Shown: positions 51,734 to 62,163, numbered from the stretch's first letter. The stretch: 64,000 nucleotides of DNA from Phycisphaeraceae bacterium (GCA_019636845.1 JAHBWV010000001.1:992001-1056000), one strand, 5' to 3'. The notes: a model not told the origin generated them from the sequence alone. Program-made: numbers and translations.

Positions 51734-52885
51734 TTACACGATGGACTTCTTCAGGAGTTCGGCCTTGTCTGTTCGCTCCCATGCAAACAGAGCACCCTGC
51801 GGCTGGCGACCGAAGTGCCCGTGGCGAGCTGTGGGTCTATAGATCGGCGCGCGCAGGCCGAGCGTGTCGATGATGCCGCGAGGAGTCAGCGGGAAGACCT
51901 CACGAACGGCTCTTGCGATCTTTTCCTCGTCGGCCTTTGCGGTCCCCTGGCAGTCGATGAACACGCTTGTAGGTTCGGCGACCCCGATCGCGTACGAGAC
52001 CTGAACCTCGCATACGTCGGCGAGGCCCGCCGCGACGACGTTCTTTGCGATATAGCGGCACATGTAAGCCGCGGAGCGATCCACTTTCGTCGGGTCTTTG
52101 CCGCTGAAGGCGCCGCCGCCGTGCCGTCCGCGACCGCCGTACGTATCGACGATGATCTTGCGTCCAGTGAGCCCGCAATCTCCGTGCGGACCGCCGATCT
52201 CGAAGCGGCCTGTGGGGTTCACGTGACATGTGACGCCAGGGTTCCACCACTCGCCGAGCACGGGTTTAAAGACATGCTCGATGATCTGCTTCTTGAGATC
52301 TGCCTGACGATCATTCCACGTTCTATCGTGCTGGGTGGAAAGCACAAGTGTATCGACACGCACGGGGCGCTGTCCGTTGTATTCGATCGTGACCTGGCTC
52401 TTCGCGTCGGGGCGGAGCCCCGGGATGAGGCGTTCGCGGCGCACATGGGCCTGCTGCTCAACCAGCCGGTGGGCGAGCTGGATCGGAAGCGGCATAAGTT
52501 CCGGCGTCTCGCGGCAGGCAAACCCGAACATCATTCCCTGATCGCCCGCCCCGTCTCGATCTACGCCCATGGCGATATCGGGCGACTGCCTCTTGATGGA
52601 TGAGAGCACGGCGCACGACTCGTAATCGAACGCCATGTCACCAGAGGTGTACCCGATCTCGCGGATCGTCTCGCGTACAACATCGGGGATCTCGACATAT
52701 GCCCGCGTGGTCACTTCACCCGCGACGACCACCATTCCGGTAGAGACCATCGTTTCGCACGCGACTCGGGAGTACGGATCCTCGCTGAGCATGGCGTCGA
52801 GAATCGCGTCGGAGATCTGGTCCGCGACCTTATCGGGGTGGCCCATAGAGACGGATTCTGAGGTGAAGAGGTGGGACCTGCCCAT
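51734..52885 (-). CDS. metK: S-adenosylmethionine synthase
   Basis: Makes S-adenosylmethionine from methionine and ATP, the methyl donor for the several methyltransferases in this window. The family signature '[19 protein letters not shown]' lies at 13-31; other segments are '[14 protein letters not shown]', '[20 protein letters not shown]', '[18 protein letters not shown]' and the 'SYAIGVAEP' C-terminal part. 383 aa is usual. The ATG at 52885 follows AAGGAG by six bases; the longer open frame upstream has no similarity. I looked for a SAM-type riboswitch in the short leader and saw none. Confidence 0.95.
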   Translation of the reverse strand: MGRSHLFTSESVSMGHPDKVADQISDAILDAMLSEDPYSRVACETMVSTGMVVVAGEVTTRAYVEIPDVVRETIREIGYTSGDMAFDYESCAVLSSIKRQSPDIAMGVDRDGAGDQGMMFGFACRETPELMPLPIQLAHRLVEQQAHVRRERLIPGLRPDAKSQVTIEYNGQRPVRVDTLVLSTQHDRTWNDRQADLKKQIIEHVFKPVLGEWWNPGVTCHVNPTGRFEIGGPHGDCGLTGRKIIVDTYGGRGRHGGGAFSGKDPTKVDRSAAYMCRYIAKNVVAAGLADVCEVQVSYAIGVAEPTSVFIDCQGTAKADEEKIARAVREVFPLTPRGIIDTLGLRAPIYRPTARHGHFGRQPQGALFAWERTDKAELLKKSIV

Positions 52886-52990
52886 GGGTGCTCCTTGAGG
52901 GGTCGAGTTGTGAGTGCCGAGGTCTGGTGTCGTCCGACTTCCGATCCTAGAGAGGCGAGCGAAACCGGGCAAACGGAACGTGCTCTCACA

Positions 52991-53824
52991 TCATTTCTGC
53001 GGACAAGGTCTGGAGAGCTGGTGTTCAAGGATCTTGGCCGCCTGTTCCCAAAGGGCATGGTCGAATCGGTTGACCTCACGGATCATCGGAGCAGCGTCTG
53101 AGCCCTCGGCGTCGCCGGGAGGGCTGGCCGGGATATCCGCTGCGAACCCAGCGGAATCGGTCGTGGTTCTATTGAGGTGCTTCACTGGATGTGCCTGCCA
53201 GCCCATCCGATCGCAGAGCATCGCGTGGAACTCGCCCAGCCGTTCGGTCGTTCCAACGAACTGGATGGATGACAGCCGCTCGTACGCAACCTCGAACATC
53301 TGCAGTGTGACTGTGCCAAATGGTGTTCCCTGCCGCCCGACGGAGGCGAGCGTCCGTGTCATGTCATTGTCGAGTTCGGGTGTCATGCGACGGCGGACGC
53401 AGTCACCCAGCGAGAGCCCGCCCTGGGCGACCACGCCGTGGAATCGGTGACGCGGGGTTTGGCATACGTACCGGTGCCACGAACGAAGGCGAGCGACCGG
53501 CTCGCGAAGCAAGGTGATGTATGAGTACGGCCCCGGGATGTGCTCGTGGACCCCGTACAGCATGTGTCCCTCGACGAGCCCCAGCAACGCCCTTTCCTGC
53601 GGCTTCATGGCCAGCAGAGGGGTGTGGTCATGGTTCATGAGTTTGATAGAGGGTCGCGGGGAGATGGAAGCGAGCAGCGTGGCGCGGAGACTTGTGCCTC
53701 CGGTCTTGGGGAGGTGAAGGAAAATCAGCGTTCCGTGGCCAGAGGGCATCGCCGGGAGCGTAGGGTGACGTCGGGCGTCATACTCTTGGCCCATGGCCCG
53801 AAAGGCATCGACCAGACCATCCAT
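52991..53824 (-). CDS. Sulfotransferase family protein (second in the window)
   Basis: 277 residues with the 5'-phosphosulfate loop 'LHLPKTGGTSLR' (36-47) and a 3'-phosphate segment 'LLREPVARLRSWHRY' near 105-119, a layout like the Sulfotransfer_2 (heparan/chondroitin sulfotransferase) family. Downstream motifs include 'FVGTTERLGEFHAML'. The target is probably a glycan or glycolipid. The start is the ATG at 53824 with GGAG four bases upstream; it overlaps the divergent purM start by 32 bases. Alternative starts at 53794 and 53749 avoid or shorten this overlap. Confidence 0.85.
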   Translation of the reverse strand: MDGLVDAFRAMGQEYDARRHPTLPAMPSGHGTLIFLHLPKTGGTSLRATLLASISPRPSIKLMNHDHTPLLAMKPQERALLGLVEGHMLYGVHEHIPGPYSYITLLREPVARLRSWHRYVCQTPRHRFHGVVAQGGLSLGDCVRRRMTPELDNDMTRTLASVGRQGTPFGTVTLQMFEVAYERLSSIQFVGTTERLGEFHAMLCDRMGWQAHPVKHLNRTTTDSAGFAADIPASPPGDAEGSDAAPMIREVNRFDHALWEQAAKILEHQLSRPCPQK

Positions 53825-54947
53825 TCACTCCAAGACGCGTGCGGACGTCGCTTCGGACGTTTCCCAGCGATCCCTCACCTACGCGGACGCGGGGGTGGAC
53901 CTCGATACATACGACCAGTTCATCGATACGGTCGATTCGGTGCTCAAGCGGACGCACGGGCCGAGGGTGATTCAGAACCCGGGGGGATTCGCTGGTCTCT
54001 TCCGGCTCGATTACAACGAGAAGCTCTTCAAGCGGAACTACAAGGATCCGGTGCTCGTCGCGTGCACGGACGGCGTAGGCACGAAGGTCTCGCTCGCTTC
54101 GAAGGCAAGGATCTTTGATGGGCTGGGGATTGATCTGGTGGCGATGAGCGTCAACGACCTCATCGTGCAGGGTGCTGAGCCGCTGATCTTTCTGGATTAC
54201 ATCGCGGTCGAGAAGGTAGACAAGAGGGTGCTGGGCACGCTTCTCAAGAGTGTTGCCGAGGGGTGCAGGATCGCTGGATGCGCACTGATCGGTGGGGAGA
54301 CCGCGGAGATGCCGGGCGTGTACCGCTCTGGTGAGCTCGACATGGCGGGCTTTGCCGTGGGCGTTGTGGAATTGAGGCGGGCGATGAACCCGCTCCGTGT
54401 CTTGCCCGGAGATGTTGTTCTTGGGCTTGCCTCCAGCGGCGTTCACTCCAACGGATACTCGCTCGTGCGCAAGGTCGTCGATCACGCGGGCCTCGAGCTG
54501 GACCGTGTCTATCCGGAGCTTGAAGGTCCAAAGGGCGAGGACAAGGGCAAGACGCTGGCTCAGGTGCTGCTGACGCCGACGAGGATCTACGCCGATTCAA
54601 TTGTTCGGACGATGCGTCAGTATAGAGTGAAACAGGTCGTCTCCGGCATGGCACACATCACCGGGGGCGGATTGGCCGACAATCTCGTCAGGGCGCTGAG
54701 CGACAAGGTCGATGCCAAGATTGATGCTGGCTCATGGCCGACGCTGCCGGTCTTCCGCTTCCTCCAGAAGCATGGCAATATCGCAGAAGCTGAGATGCGC
54801 CGTGTCTTCAACATGGGGATCGGATACTGCGTGATCGTGAAGCCAACTTTCGCGGGGGCGGTTGCCGAGCGCCTCGCGAAATGTGGTGAGAAGGTGTACA
54901 CGATCGGTAAGATCGTGAAGGGGACGGGTAAGGTATCGGTGGTGTGA
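53793..54947 (+). CDS. purM: Phosphoribosylformylglycinamidine cyclo-ligase (AIR synthetase)
   Basis: Fifth step of purine synthesis: closes the imidazole ring to make 5-aminoimidazole ribotide using ATP. Family segments: 'YADAGVDLDTYDQFIDTVDS', 'VLVACTDGVGTKVSLA', 'DLVAMSVNDLIVQGAEPLIF', 'LIGGETAEMPGVYRSGELDM', 'GLASSGVHSNGYSLVRK' and 'HITGGGLADNLVRALSD'. 384 aa is slightly longer than the E. coli enzyme owing to an extra N-terminal stretch (about 1-28) of basic and polar residues. The ATG at 53793 overlaps the start region of the divergent sulfotransferase. Confidence 0.95.
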   Translation: MARKASTRPSIHSKTRADVASDVSQRSLTYADAGVDLDTYDQFIDTVDSVLKRTHGPRVIQNPGGFAGLFRLDYNEKLFKRNYKDPVLVACTDGVGTKVSLASKARIFDGLGIDLVAMSVNDLIVQGAEPLIFLDYIAVEKVDKRVLGTLLKSVAEGCRIAGCALIGGETAEMPGVYRSGELDMAGFAVGVVELRRAMNPLRVLPGDVVLGLASSGVHSNGYSLVRKVVDHAGLELDRVYPELEGPKGEDKGKTLAQVLLTPTRIYADSIVRTMRQYRVKQVVSGMAHITGGGLADNLVRALSDKVDAKIDAGSWPTLPVFRFLQKHGNIAEAEMRRVFNMGIGYCVIVKPTFAGAVAERLAKCGEKVYTIGKIVKGTGKVSVV

Positions 54948-54965
54948 TCCGAGCTCGCTCGGAAG

Positions 54966-56009
54966 TCACTCCGCGATCAGATCGTACCTCTCCGGCAGCC
55001 GCGGGACGATCACGATCACGATTCGCTTCCCGATCTTGCCCTCAGGGTCGGAGAGGGCAGATGTGAGCATGGCTTCGCCGACTGATGGAATGGAGCCGGC
55101 GAAGGGGCCGACGCGTGTTGCCTCGGCGATGTTCTGCTCTCGCTCGCGAGCCGCGGCTGAGCGTTCTGCGCGTTCGGAGACCTTCGTCCAGTCCGTCACA
55201 GGCGACTCGGGCACGATGAGGTATGCGACGCGGCCGTCTGCCGACCATCCGGCGCGCAGCCGCGTGAACACGAGTCCGTCATCTTCGATCGACCAAGATT
55301 GGGACTCGAGTGCTGCGAGTTCGCGGCGTCTGGTCGCACTCGGTTCGACATGTTGCGGCACGAGTTCGACGCGGATTGTGGGCGTACCGTCGCCACTCGG
55401 CGCGGTCCAGCACCTGGCAAGCAGCCTTAGGCGTCCACCGTCGAGCACAAGCCGCCCGCCCTCGCCGGAATCAAGCTGTATCGCGCGGCGTCCGTTGAAG
55501 TCGGGTCCTGAGACAACCTGCGTCCAGGTCGGGAGCAATCCGAGCCACTGGGTGTGCCCGACAGTTCCGGCATCGAGTCGTGACTTGACCGCGCCAAGGT
55601 CATCGATCGGTACACGCAGAACGCGCAACCCATTGGTCCACCAGAGCGAGCGAGTCTGTTCGCTCAAATCGTGCGAAGCGACCGGCGATGCCGTGTCGCT
55701 CCTTGCAGTTTGCGTCTCCAATTGGGGACCAGCGGGTCGTCCGGTATCCGCCCCCCGTCTTTCTGCATACTTCGCCAGGCCTGCGCCGATGAGGGACTCT
55801 GGGTCATCGACGACCCACCACTGAATCTCTAATCCGGACTGGTTGCCGACAACGCCGATGGAGAGCGTTCGATCGGGCTGGTCGGATGTGGCACCCGAGG
55901 CCCGAGATGCGGCAACCCTATCGCCCGCACTGTTGCCGGAGGTTGGTGAATAAGTGGCGCATGAGATCGGGATGCACGTAGAAAGCGTAAGCCACAGAGC
56001 GGCGAGCAT
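54966..56009 (-). CDS. Hypothetical exported protein, possible lipoprotein
   Basis: The N-terminus after the ATG at 56009 reads 'MLAALWLTLSTCIPISCATY', a hydrophobic signal ending in a lipobox-like 'PISC'. The mature part is beta-rich and contains 'WWVVDDPESLIGAGLAKYAE', 'QWLGLLPTWTQVVSGPDFNG' and 'SGEGGRLVLDGGRLRLLAR'. No family recognised. The start is uncertain: the frame is open to 56138 with an ATG at 56111, and none of the candidates has a clear ribosome binding site. It follows the giant AsmA-like gene on the same strand, so it may be in an operon with it and share an envelope role. Confidence 0.6.
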   Translation of the reverse strand: MLAALWLTLSTCIPISCATYSPTSGNSAGDRVAASRASGATSDQPDRTLSIGVVGNQSGLEIQWWVVDDPESLIGAGLAKYAERRGADTGRPAGPQLETQTARSDTASPVASHDLSEQTRSLWWTNGLRVLRVPIDDLGAVKSRLDAGTVGHTQWLGLLPTWTQVVSGPDFNGRRAIQLDSGEGGRLVLDGGRLRLLARCWTAPSGDGTPTIRVELVPQHVEPSATRRRELAALESQSWSIEDDGLVFTRLRAGWSADGRVAYLIVPESPVTDWTKVSERAERSAAAREREQNIAEATRVGPFAGSIPSVGEAMLTSALSDPEGKIGKRIVIVIVPRLPERYDLIAE

Positions 56010-56176
56010 GCGTCCGAGTCTGATCGCAGATCTCTCATGAGCGTGCGCATCATCGCGATGCGGTGGGCATCGATGGCAATAGCCCGTCAGATGTCGGGGT
56101 AAAGGGTGCATGGATCCGAACCATCGTATCCGCGTCACGGCGCGGTTCTGCAGGTGGCTCCGTGCCTTGTAGAGTA

Positions 56177-59100
56177 TCAGTTATCGCTCTGCATCGCTTC
56201 GGCCCTGGAGAGATCTTTGATCCTGTCACCCGCTCGCCGGATTCGATCCTGAGAGGAGTACGCGCGTTGGCGGATCCTCTGCATTTCTCTTGCCTGCTCG
56301 GATGCGGAGCCATCGATCAGCCGCTTGAGGAGGCCCCGCGCGCTGGCGAACTGTTCGAGCGACACATCCGGACTTGTGAGGGTGCCGCCGACGCTCACGC
56401 TGATGAGTTCGTTGCGAATCGCCTCAAAGACAGAGGACACAATCGGCAACTGACGAGCGCCGCGCGAGACAACCCGTAGGTCCAGCTCGGTCTTGGGCCA
56501 CGACATCGTGCCATACCCGAACAGCTCGACCGTCGGCGAGAAAACGGACATCTCTTCAAAGGTAAGCCGTCCCTGCGAGAGATGGAATGATGAGAGCGCG
56601 AGATCGAGTCGCTCTCTCGATGGGACTTGCAGGTTTGCGACTTGCAGAATAGGAAGCAGTAGGGGGTAGGAGAGCACCTCACCGCCGGAGATCGCCATCT
56701 CGCCGCGGCCGGTCTGCGACTGCGTCTGGCCGAGAACACCCTCGACCGTGAGCTCGCCGTCGAGCAGGCCTCGAGAGCCATCCGGAGCGACTGGTGGAGA
56801 GCCGTTCGATCCTGAGGTGAGGTCGGCGAGGACACTTGCGAAGCGAGCGCCGGCGACTCGCATCGACGCGAAGTACCTTCGCTGGTCTGGCTGACGAGGA
56901 TCCGGACCTACGGTGGCGCGGCCGGAGAAGCGCCCGCCGTGCGTCGAGCCGGTGATCAAAGGGGCGATGATCGTTGGGTCATTTGCGTCGCTCGCGACCC
57001 TGAGTCTTGCCTCGGTGACAAGAAGGTTCGCCACGCGGAGGCTGCTGGCGATCATGCCCACGTCGAAACTCGTCGAATTCGGCTCAGATCGTGCGGTGAA
57101 CTCGATGATGCCAGACAGGTCTGTAATCCGAGGTCCGACCTGCATCGATGCACGGTCAACAACGACGGTGCCGTGGGCCGCGAAGCGAGATGCGTTCGGG
57201 CCTGGAGCGACCTCAGCACGTACATTTAGTTCGCCGATGCGGATCCCGCCCTCAACTGAGAACTCGGAGTCCCGGGCCAGATCGTGGAGCTGATTCGGGA
57301 GCATGGCGTACAGGTCGGACCCTTTCGCGGTTGTCCAGCCGCTGATGCCGAGGTCGAGAACCGGATTTGTTTCGCTGTCCAACGTCCATGAGCCGTTCAG
57401 CAGGAGCGAGGTGCCCTCTGCGTTCAGCGTGAGCCGTCTGACCTCGCCGCCGCTTGGTGAGAACACGAGCGATCCGTCCACGCTCGGGAAGCTCATGCGG
57501 TGCCCGTGACGCGTGACCGAGAAGAACCGGGGGCGAATCGTACCCCAGGCACCGAGTCGTGTGGTGTCAGAGGGGATCGGACGCAGTTCCAGATCGAGAT
57601 CGAAGCGGCCATCGGGCTCGTGATTCTTGTAGAGGTCATCGATCACGGCGCCAAATCTCATCTGCACGAGATCGCGGATCACCTGGTGTCCCAGTGGAGC
57701 ATCACTCCAGACAATGCTCAATCCGGCGCTGTGCGAGACACGAGCGGCGTCTTCCATGTCGAAAGAGAACGTGCCGTTTGCCTCGATTCGTCCTATCGGA
57801 TGATCATCGTGATCTACCGCCGCGACGAATCGGTCGAAGTGAATCGAGATGTCCGAGCGGCCGGTTGCCTCTTCGGATTCGGATTGCCGAGAATGCAGCG
57901 TCACGCTACCTTCGGGCACGGAAAGCGTATTGCGACCGCCGAACGCATCCAGAGCCAGGTCAACCGGATCGCTGAGGGTGAGCTCGACATTTGAGACGCC
58001 TTCGTTGCTCCGGATACGCAGGGTCGCATCGAGGAGTCCCGAGGGACGATGCGTACCGCGGAGAGAGGAGAGCCGGTTTGCGATATCGGGGGAGAATTCT
58101 CTGATCAGATGCTCGATGCGAGCGGATGTGTCGAGGTGAGAGACAAGCACATCGAGCTCGTACGGACTCGACGGCAGGGTGGGAGAGGACGTAAAGCGAG
58201 CGGTCGCCCTTCCTGCGGGCCGTTGCAGGTCAGGCGAAGACGTTGGCGAGCTAAAGAGATCCGCGGCGATCGAGGCATCGATGGACTCATCGGTCAGGTG
58301 AAGCTCACCGTTCAGTTCTGCCAGTGTGATCGACGTATCCGCTTCAGAGCCGCCCGACGGCGTAGCGTAGAGCGATGATGCGCTTGCTCGGACGTCGTAT
58401 CCGAGTTCAACCTTACCCGTCGCGTCTGGTGCTACTTTCGGGGTGATCCGAGCAACAACATCGATAGTGCCTTCGAGGTTGAGGGCTCTCAAGGACGCTT
58501 CCAGCGTCGGCCGGTGTGGGTCCCCTGTGGTATCCGGTGGCCTGCGATCGGGAATCGAGTTGATGAGCAAGTCATCGACGGGTATGCCCTGAGCCGCGAT
58601 ATCAACTCGCGGGATGAAGCTCTGGGTTCCGTCTGGGGTGAAGAGGTCGACGGTGGCGTCGATACGCGCGTTGCCGCCTCTGAGTGATGTATAGGTGCCT
58701 CCCACAAACGTAGCGGTCTTGTCGTTGATACGCAGCGCGACATCAGAGCCAACGATTGGAAGCGGAAACGCCTCGGGAAGGATGTGCAGTGTGGCGAAGC
58801 GGACATCGACTTGCGTGCTCCAGGGTCTCAACGGACCGACCGGCCTCGTCACACGAATGTCCACAACGGCGCGTCCACCCGGTTCGAGCAGCGGCCGTTC
58901 GTCAAGCACCCTCTGAAGGGCGGCAATTCGCGCAGAAGTCGCTTCCGATCGCTCGGGCAACGCCGAGAGGGAGCGAAGCTCGTCCTGCACACGTGCGGCT
59001 TGCCGCGGATCAAGCACCAAGCCGGCTCTGACGATCTCCGTGTATCGCTGCTGATTGAAGAGCGCCGTCACAATCTCGCGCCGATCAGAACCGAGGGCTT

Positions 59101-60562
59101 TCTCAAGAGTGGCATCCACGGGCACGTTCTCGACATGCACGCGAATATCGACACCCGCCTCCTCATTGATCGGCGAGATGTAGCCGGTTGCCACGAGTTG
59201 TGCGCCGCTCGGAGCAACGCCCGCGATCTTCAAGAGTTCGATGTGCTCGTCATCGAAACGGACGGAGCCGCTCATCTGTTCGAACTGGTACGGGAAGTCC
59301 ACATATGCCGCGACGCCGTCTCTGAAATCCAGCGTTCCAGAGACACGAATCGGTGAAGCCCCGGCAGGTGTCGGAGCATCTCTTGTGATGCGTACGCGCG
59401 AGCTGACCGTCGCAGTGGGATTCGAGAAAGAGGCAAGTCTCTCTTGAACGATCAAGGGAGCAAACGGGAGGAGATCGGGGCGATTGGTGACATGGAAGCC
59501 CTCCGTGGCGAGATCGCAGGTAAACGCGGCGTCCGCATTTGGACCGGCGTAGTCGAGTCTGACCGTCCAGGGCAGATCTGCGAGCGTACCGCGCAGGTCA
59601 GCACGGATCTTCTCACCGCTGACCAGGATGATCCCAGCGACGCCGCTCATGCGCAGTGTGGCCGCGCTGTCCGGATCATCGACCAGGATCTCGGTGAGAT
59701 TCATGGCAATGCCACTCAGCCGGATCTCGGCCTCTACCTTGCCGGTTGCGAATGTGTATTCGAACTTCCTCACCTGTAGTCTGCCCGCCAGGTTGAGTCG
59801 TTCGAGCTGGGTGCGAACCGCCGTAGGGAGCGTCGATGGTCGGAGTGAAGCGAGCGAGAGATTGCCAGGTTCGATCGTGACGGAGTCAGCGTCGATGCGC
59901 CCAGTAATGAACTGTCCGGGGATTCCGATGATCGGCCCATCCGGAGCCAGCTGAGCAACACGGATCGTTGAGGCGTTCGATGGCGATGCGGGATCCGGTA
60001 TGACGGAAGCGTCGAAGTGGATGACGCTCAGAGGGAAGTAGTCTGCACCCGCGTGCTCACCAATCTCCAGGGCGGCATCGTCAATGACGATTGTCGGCAG
60101 AGGGCCTGCGGATGTTCCTGACGGACGGAAGAGCGTCAAGCCCGAAACGTTCAGGGTCTGAGTATCCGCCGACTGTGACAGGCGGATCCGCGGCTCGTGG
60201 AGTGTGATGTTCCGGACTCGGTTCGAGGTGAAAAGTTCCCGCCACTTGAACTCGATCTCGACCTTGGGGACTTCGACGAATGTCGCAGCCGGGCCGCTCA
60301 CGCCGGGCGCTTTGGCACGGACGTTCTCAACGGTGAGTGTGCCGTTGGCGCGGATCGTCGCGTGTCCGATGTCTATATCGGCACCTGTCAGATTTGACAG
60401 GACCGGCACAACAATCCACGCGGTCAGGGGCGATTGCGTCAGCAGCAGGAAACAGAGCACCGGCAGGGCAACAACTGCGGCGAGCACGAGTGATCGCCGC
60501 GCCCTGCGGCGTCGGCGGGGCTCTTTTGCGGGTGGAGTCGTGGTGCTGTTCGACCCGTGCAT
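56177..60562 (-). CDS. Very large AsmA/TamB-like envelope protein
   Basis: About 1461 residues. After a basic, Arg-rich cytoplasmic tail there is one membrane segment (about 25-50), then an AsmA-like N-terminal start ('LSNLTGADIDIGHATIRANG', 'VPKVEIEFKWRELF'). Repeated beta-helical segments follow, for example 'ILLVSGEKIRADLRGTLADL' and 'MSGSVRFDDEHIELLKIAGV'. The C-terminus carries an AsmA_2-type block ('LTFEEMSVFSPTVELFGYGT', 'ISVSVGGTLTSPDVSLEQFA'). Proteins of this class form long lipid-transfer or assembly tubes spanning the periplasm. The ATG at 60562 is the most probable start (59 bases from radA, divergent); the frame is open further only as a shadow of radA. Confidence 0.8.
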   Translation of the reverse strand: MHGSNSTTTPPAKEPRRRRRARRSLVLAAVVALPVLCFLLLTQSPLTAWIVVPVLSNLTGADIDIGHATIRANGTLTVENVRAKAPGVSGPAATFVEVPKVEIEFKWRELFTSNRVRNITLHEPRIRLSQSADTQTLNVSGLTLFRPSGTSAGPLPTIVIDDAALEIGEHAGADYFPLSVIHFDASVIPDPASPSNASTIRVAQLAPDGPIIGIPGQFITGRIDADSVTIEPGNLSLASLRPSTLPTAVRTQLERLNLAGRLQVRKFEYTFATGKVEAEIRLSGIAMNLTEILVDDPDSAATLRMSGVAGIILVSGEKIRADLRGTLADLPWTVRLDYAGPNADAAFTCDLATEGFHVTNRPDLLPFAPLIVQERLASFSNPTATVSSRVRITRDAPTPAGASPIRVSGTLDFRDGVAAYVDFPYQFEQMSGSVRFDDEHIELLKIAGVAPSGAQLVATGYISPINEEAGVDIRVHVENVPVDATLEKALGSDRREIVTALFNQQRYTEIVRAGLVLDPRQAARVQDELRSLSALPERSEATSARIAALQRVLDERPLLEPGGRAVVDIRVTRPVGPLRPWSTQVDVRFATLHILPEAFPLPIVGSDVALRINDKTATFVGGTYTSLRGGNARIDATVDLFTPDGTQSFIPRVDIAAQGIPVDDLLINSIPDRRPPDTTGDPHRPTLEASLRALNLEGTIDVVARITPKVAPDATGKVELGYDVRASASSLYATPSGGSEADTSITLAELNGELHLTDESIDASIAADLFSSPTSSPDLQRPAGRATARFTSSPTLPSSPYELDVLVSHLDTSARIEHLIREFSPDIANRLSSLRGTHRPSGLLDATLRIRSNEGVSNVELTLSDPVDLALDAFGGRNTLSVPEGSVTLHSRQSESEEATGRSDISIHFDRFVAAVDHDDHPIGRIEANGTFSFDMEDAARVSHSAGLSIVWSDAPLGHQVIRDLVQMRFGAVIDDLYKNHEPDGRFDLDLELRPIPSDTTRLGAWGTIRPRFFSVTRHGHRMSFPSVDGSLVFSPSGGEVRRLTLNAEGTSLLLNGSWTLDSETNPVLDLGISGWTTAKGSDLYAMLPNQLHDLARDSEFSVEGGIRIGELNVRAEVAPGPNASRFAAHGTVVVDRASMQVGPRITDLSGIIEFTARSEPNSTSFDVGMIASSLRVANLLVTEARLRVASDANDPTIIAPLITGSTHGGRFSGRATVGPDPRQPDQRRYFASMRVAGARFASVLADLTSGSNGSPPVAPDGSRGLLDGELTVEGVLGQTQSQTGRGEMAISGGEVLSYPLLLPILQVANLQVPSRERLDLALSSFHLSQGRLTFEEMSVFSPTVELFGYGTMSWPKTELDLRVVSRGARQLPIVSSVFEAIRNELISVSVGGTLTSPDVSLEQFASARGLLKRLIDGSASEQAREMQRIRQRAYSSQDRIRRAGDRIKDLSRAEAMQSDN

Positions 60563-60621
60563 AGGCGTGCATGGTAGAGACCGGATGTCCGCCGCGAGTT
60601 TGGGGTGGCTAACCTGAGCGC

Positions 60622-62055
60622 ATGGCCAAGTCGCGAGAGGTCTACGTCTGCGCTTCATGCGGTGCCGCACACCCCCGCTGGATAGGGAAGTGCTCCGACT
60701 GCGGAGCATGGGACTCGCTGGAAAGGCGAGCGAGGGATGCGGCCAGCGAGAAGGACCCTCAACGCGGTCTTGTCGAGGCATGGAGCTCCGTCGGATCAGA
60801 GCATACCGCTGACAGCCCCGTTTCGGGCGATCAGAGTGCGGGGGCGGTTCCGATCTCTGAAGCTGGCCGCGGAGCTGAGACTGTGCGTATCGCAAGTGGG
60901 ATTGGAGAGTTGGACCGGGTGCTCGGTGGTGGGCTGGTTGAGGGGAGTGTCGTGTTGCTCGGCGGAGAGCCCGGCATAGGCAAGTCGACCCTGCTTCTGC
61001 AGGGTGCGGCCTCCTGGGCAAGCCATGGGGCTCGTGTCCTCTATGTGTCGAGTGAGGAATCGGCGGAGCAGGTACGTTCAAGAGCCGAGCGTCTTGGCGC
61101 TGCGGACGAGAAGGAGCTCTATGTTCTTGCGGATACCAATCTTGCCCGGATCGTCGAGCAGGCCAGGCGGATCGTGCCCGGCGTCATGGTGATCGATTCA
61201 GCACAGATGATCTACAAGTCTGACATCCCGGCGGGTCCGGGGAGCGTGACCCAGCTGCGACGATGTGTTGCGGATCTCGTCTATCTGGCGAAAGCGTCGG
61301 GGATCGCGGTTGTGCTTGTCGGACATGTAACCAAGGAGGGGACGCTGGCAGGCCCGCGGATCGTCGAGCATCTGGTGGATGTCGTCCTGAACTTCGAGGG
61401 AGACAGGTACCACGCGCACCGAATCGTGCGGGCCGTAAAGAACCGGTACGGGACCACGATGGAGCTTGGTATATTTGAGATGACCGGATCAGGCCTTCGC
61501 GAGGCGCCCGAAGGTGCGGGCGTCGCGGCGGTGCAGGGGAACGAAGGTGCGGGCCCGCGTCCTGGCAGCGTGGTGTGTCCGATCGTTCAGGGATCTCGTT
61601 GTGTCCTCGTAGAGGTCCAGGCGCTCACGGCGACGGGGTTCCTCGGTGCCGCGAAACGCAAGTCGAGCGGGCTCGATTCCAATCGACTTGCGATGCTGAT
61701 CGCCGTGTTGGAGCAGCACGCGGGCATGCGCCTCGCAGACATGGACGTATTCGCGAGCAGTGTCGGAGGGCTTCGGGTCGTAGAGCCCGCGAGTGACCTC
61801 GCGCTTCTCTTGGCGATTGCGGGTGCGCACCGCAGACGCTCGACGCCGCCACGCACCGCCGCGATCGGTGAGGTAGGGCTCGGGGGCGAGGTCCGCCCTG
61901 TTACGCAGATCGAGCAACGCGTTCGAGAGTCGGCCCGACTCGGGTACACGCGGATGCTTGTTCCCGAACCGAATCGAGCACAGGCCACAGCCACTGGCAT
62001 CGACGCGATTGGCGTCCGGAACATCGATCAGGCGATCGAGATCCTCGGCTCATGA
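60622..62055 (+). CDS. radA: DNA repair protein RadA (Sms)
   Basis: RadA is a RecA-like, DnaB-type branch-migration helicase used in recombination repair. Visible: a four-Cys zinc finger at the N-terminus (Cys10, Cys13, Cys24, Cys27), Walker A 'GEPGIGKS' at 115-122, 'YVSSEESAEQVRSRAERLG', the RadA-specific 'AVKNRYGTT' motif, and a C-terminal Lon-like domain ('SVGGLRVVEPASDLALLLAI', 'GEVGLGGEVRPVTQIEQRV'). 477 aa is normal. It is divergent from the AsmA-like gene and followed by a strong terminator. Confidence 0.94.
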   Translation: MAKSREVYVCASCGAAHPRWIGKCSDCGAWDSLERRARDAASEKDPQRGLVEAWSSVGSEHTADSPVSGDQSAGAVPISEAGRGAETVRIASGIGELDRVLGGGLVEGSVVLLGGEPGIGKSTLLLQGAASWASHGARVLYVSSEESAEQVRSRAERLGAADEKELYVLADTNLARIVEQARRIVPGVMVIDSAQMIYKSDIPAGPGSVTQLRRCVADLVYLAKASGIAVVLVGHVTKEGTLAGPRIVEHLVDVVLNFEGDRYHAHRIVRAVKNRYGTTMELGIFEMTGSGLREAPEGAGVAAVQGNEGAGPRPGSVVCPIVQGSRCVLVEVQALTATGFLGAAKRKSSGLDSNRLAMLIAVLEQHAGMRLADMDVFASSVGGLRVVEPASDLALLLAIAGAHRRRSTPPRTAAIGEVGLGGEVRPVTQIEQRVRESARLGYTRMLVPEPNRAQATATGIDAIGVRNIDQAIEILGS

Positions 62056-62098
62056 ACCGGAGAAGAACGCCGCGGTCGGGCGAATCCACAGGAGAGTA

Positions 62099-62136
62099 AA
62101 GAGGCCCCGAGGAACGTCTGTTCCTCGGGGCCTCTT
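62099..62136. terminator. Bidirectional rho-independent terminator
   Basis: A 14-pair perfect stem (62101-62114 with 62121-62134), six-base loop, with A residues on the left and T on the right. It separates the convergent radA and the secreted-protein gene and can terminate both. Confidence 0.85.
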
Positions 62137-62163
62137 GGTGCTATGACGAGGTGAGGCGAGGGC

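Noticed and set aside
52886-52972. Possible SAM or SAH riboswitch before metK
   Set aside because: The leader is under 110 bases and I found no pattern of paired stems that fits a known SAM or SAH riboswitch class; a covariance search would settle it.
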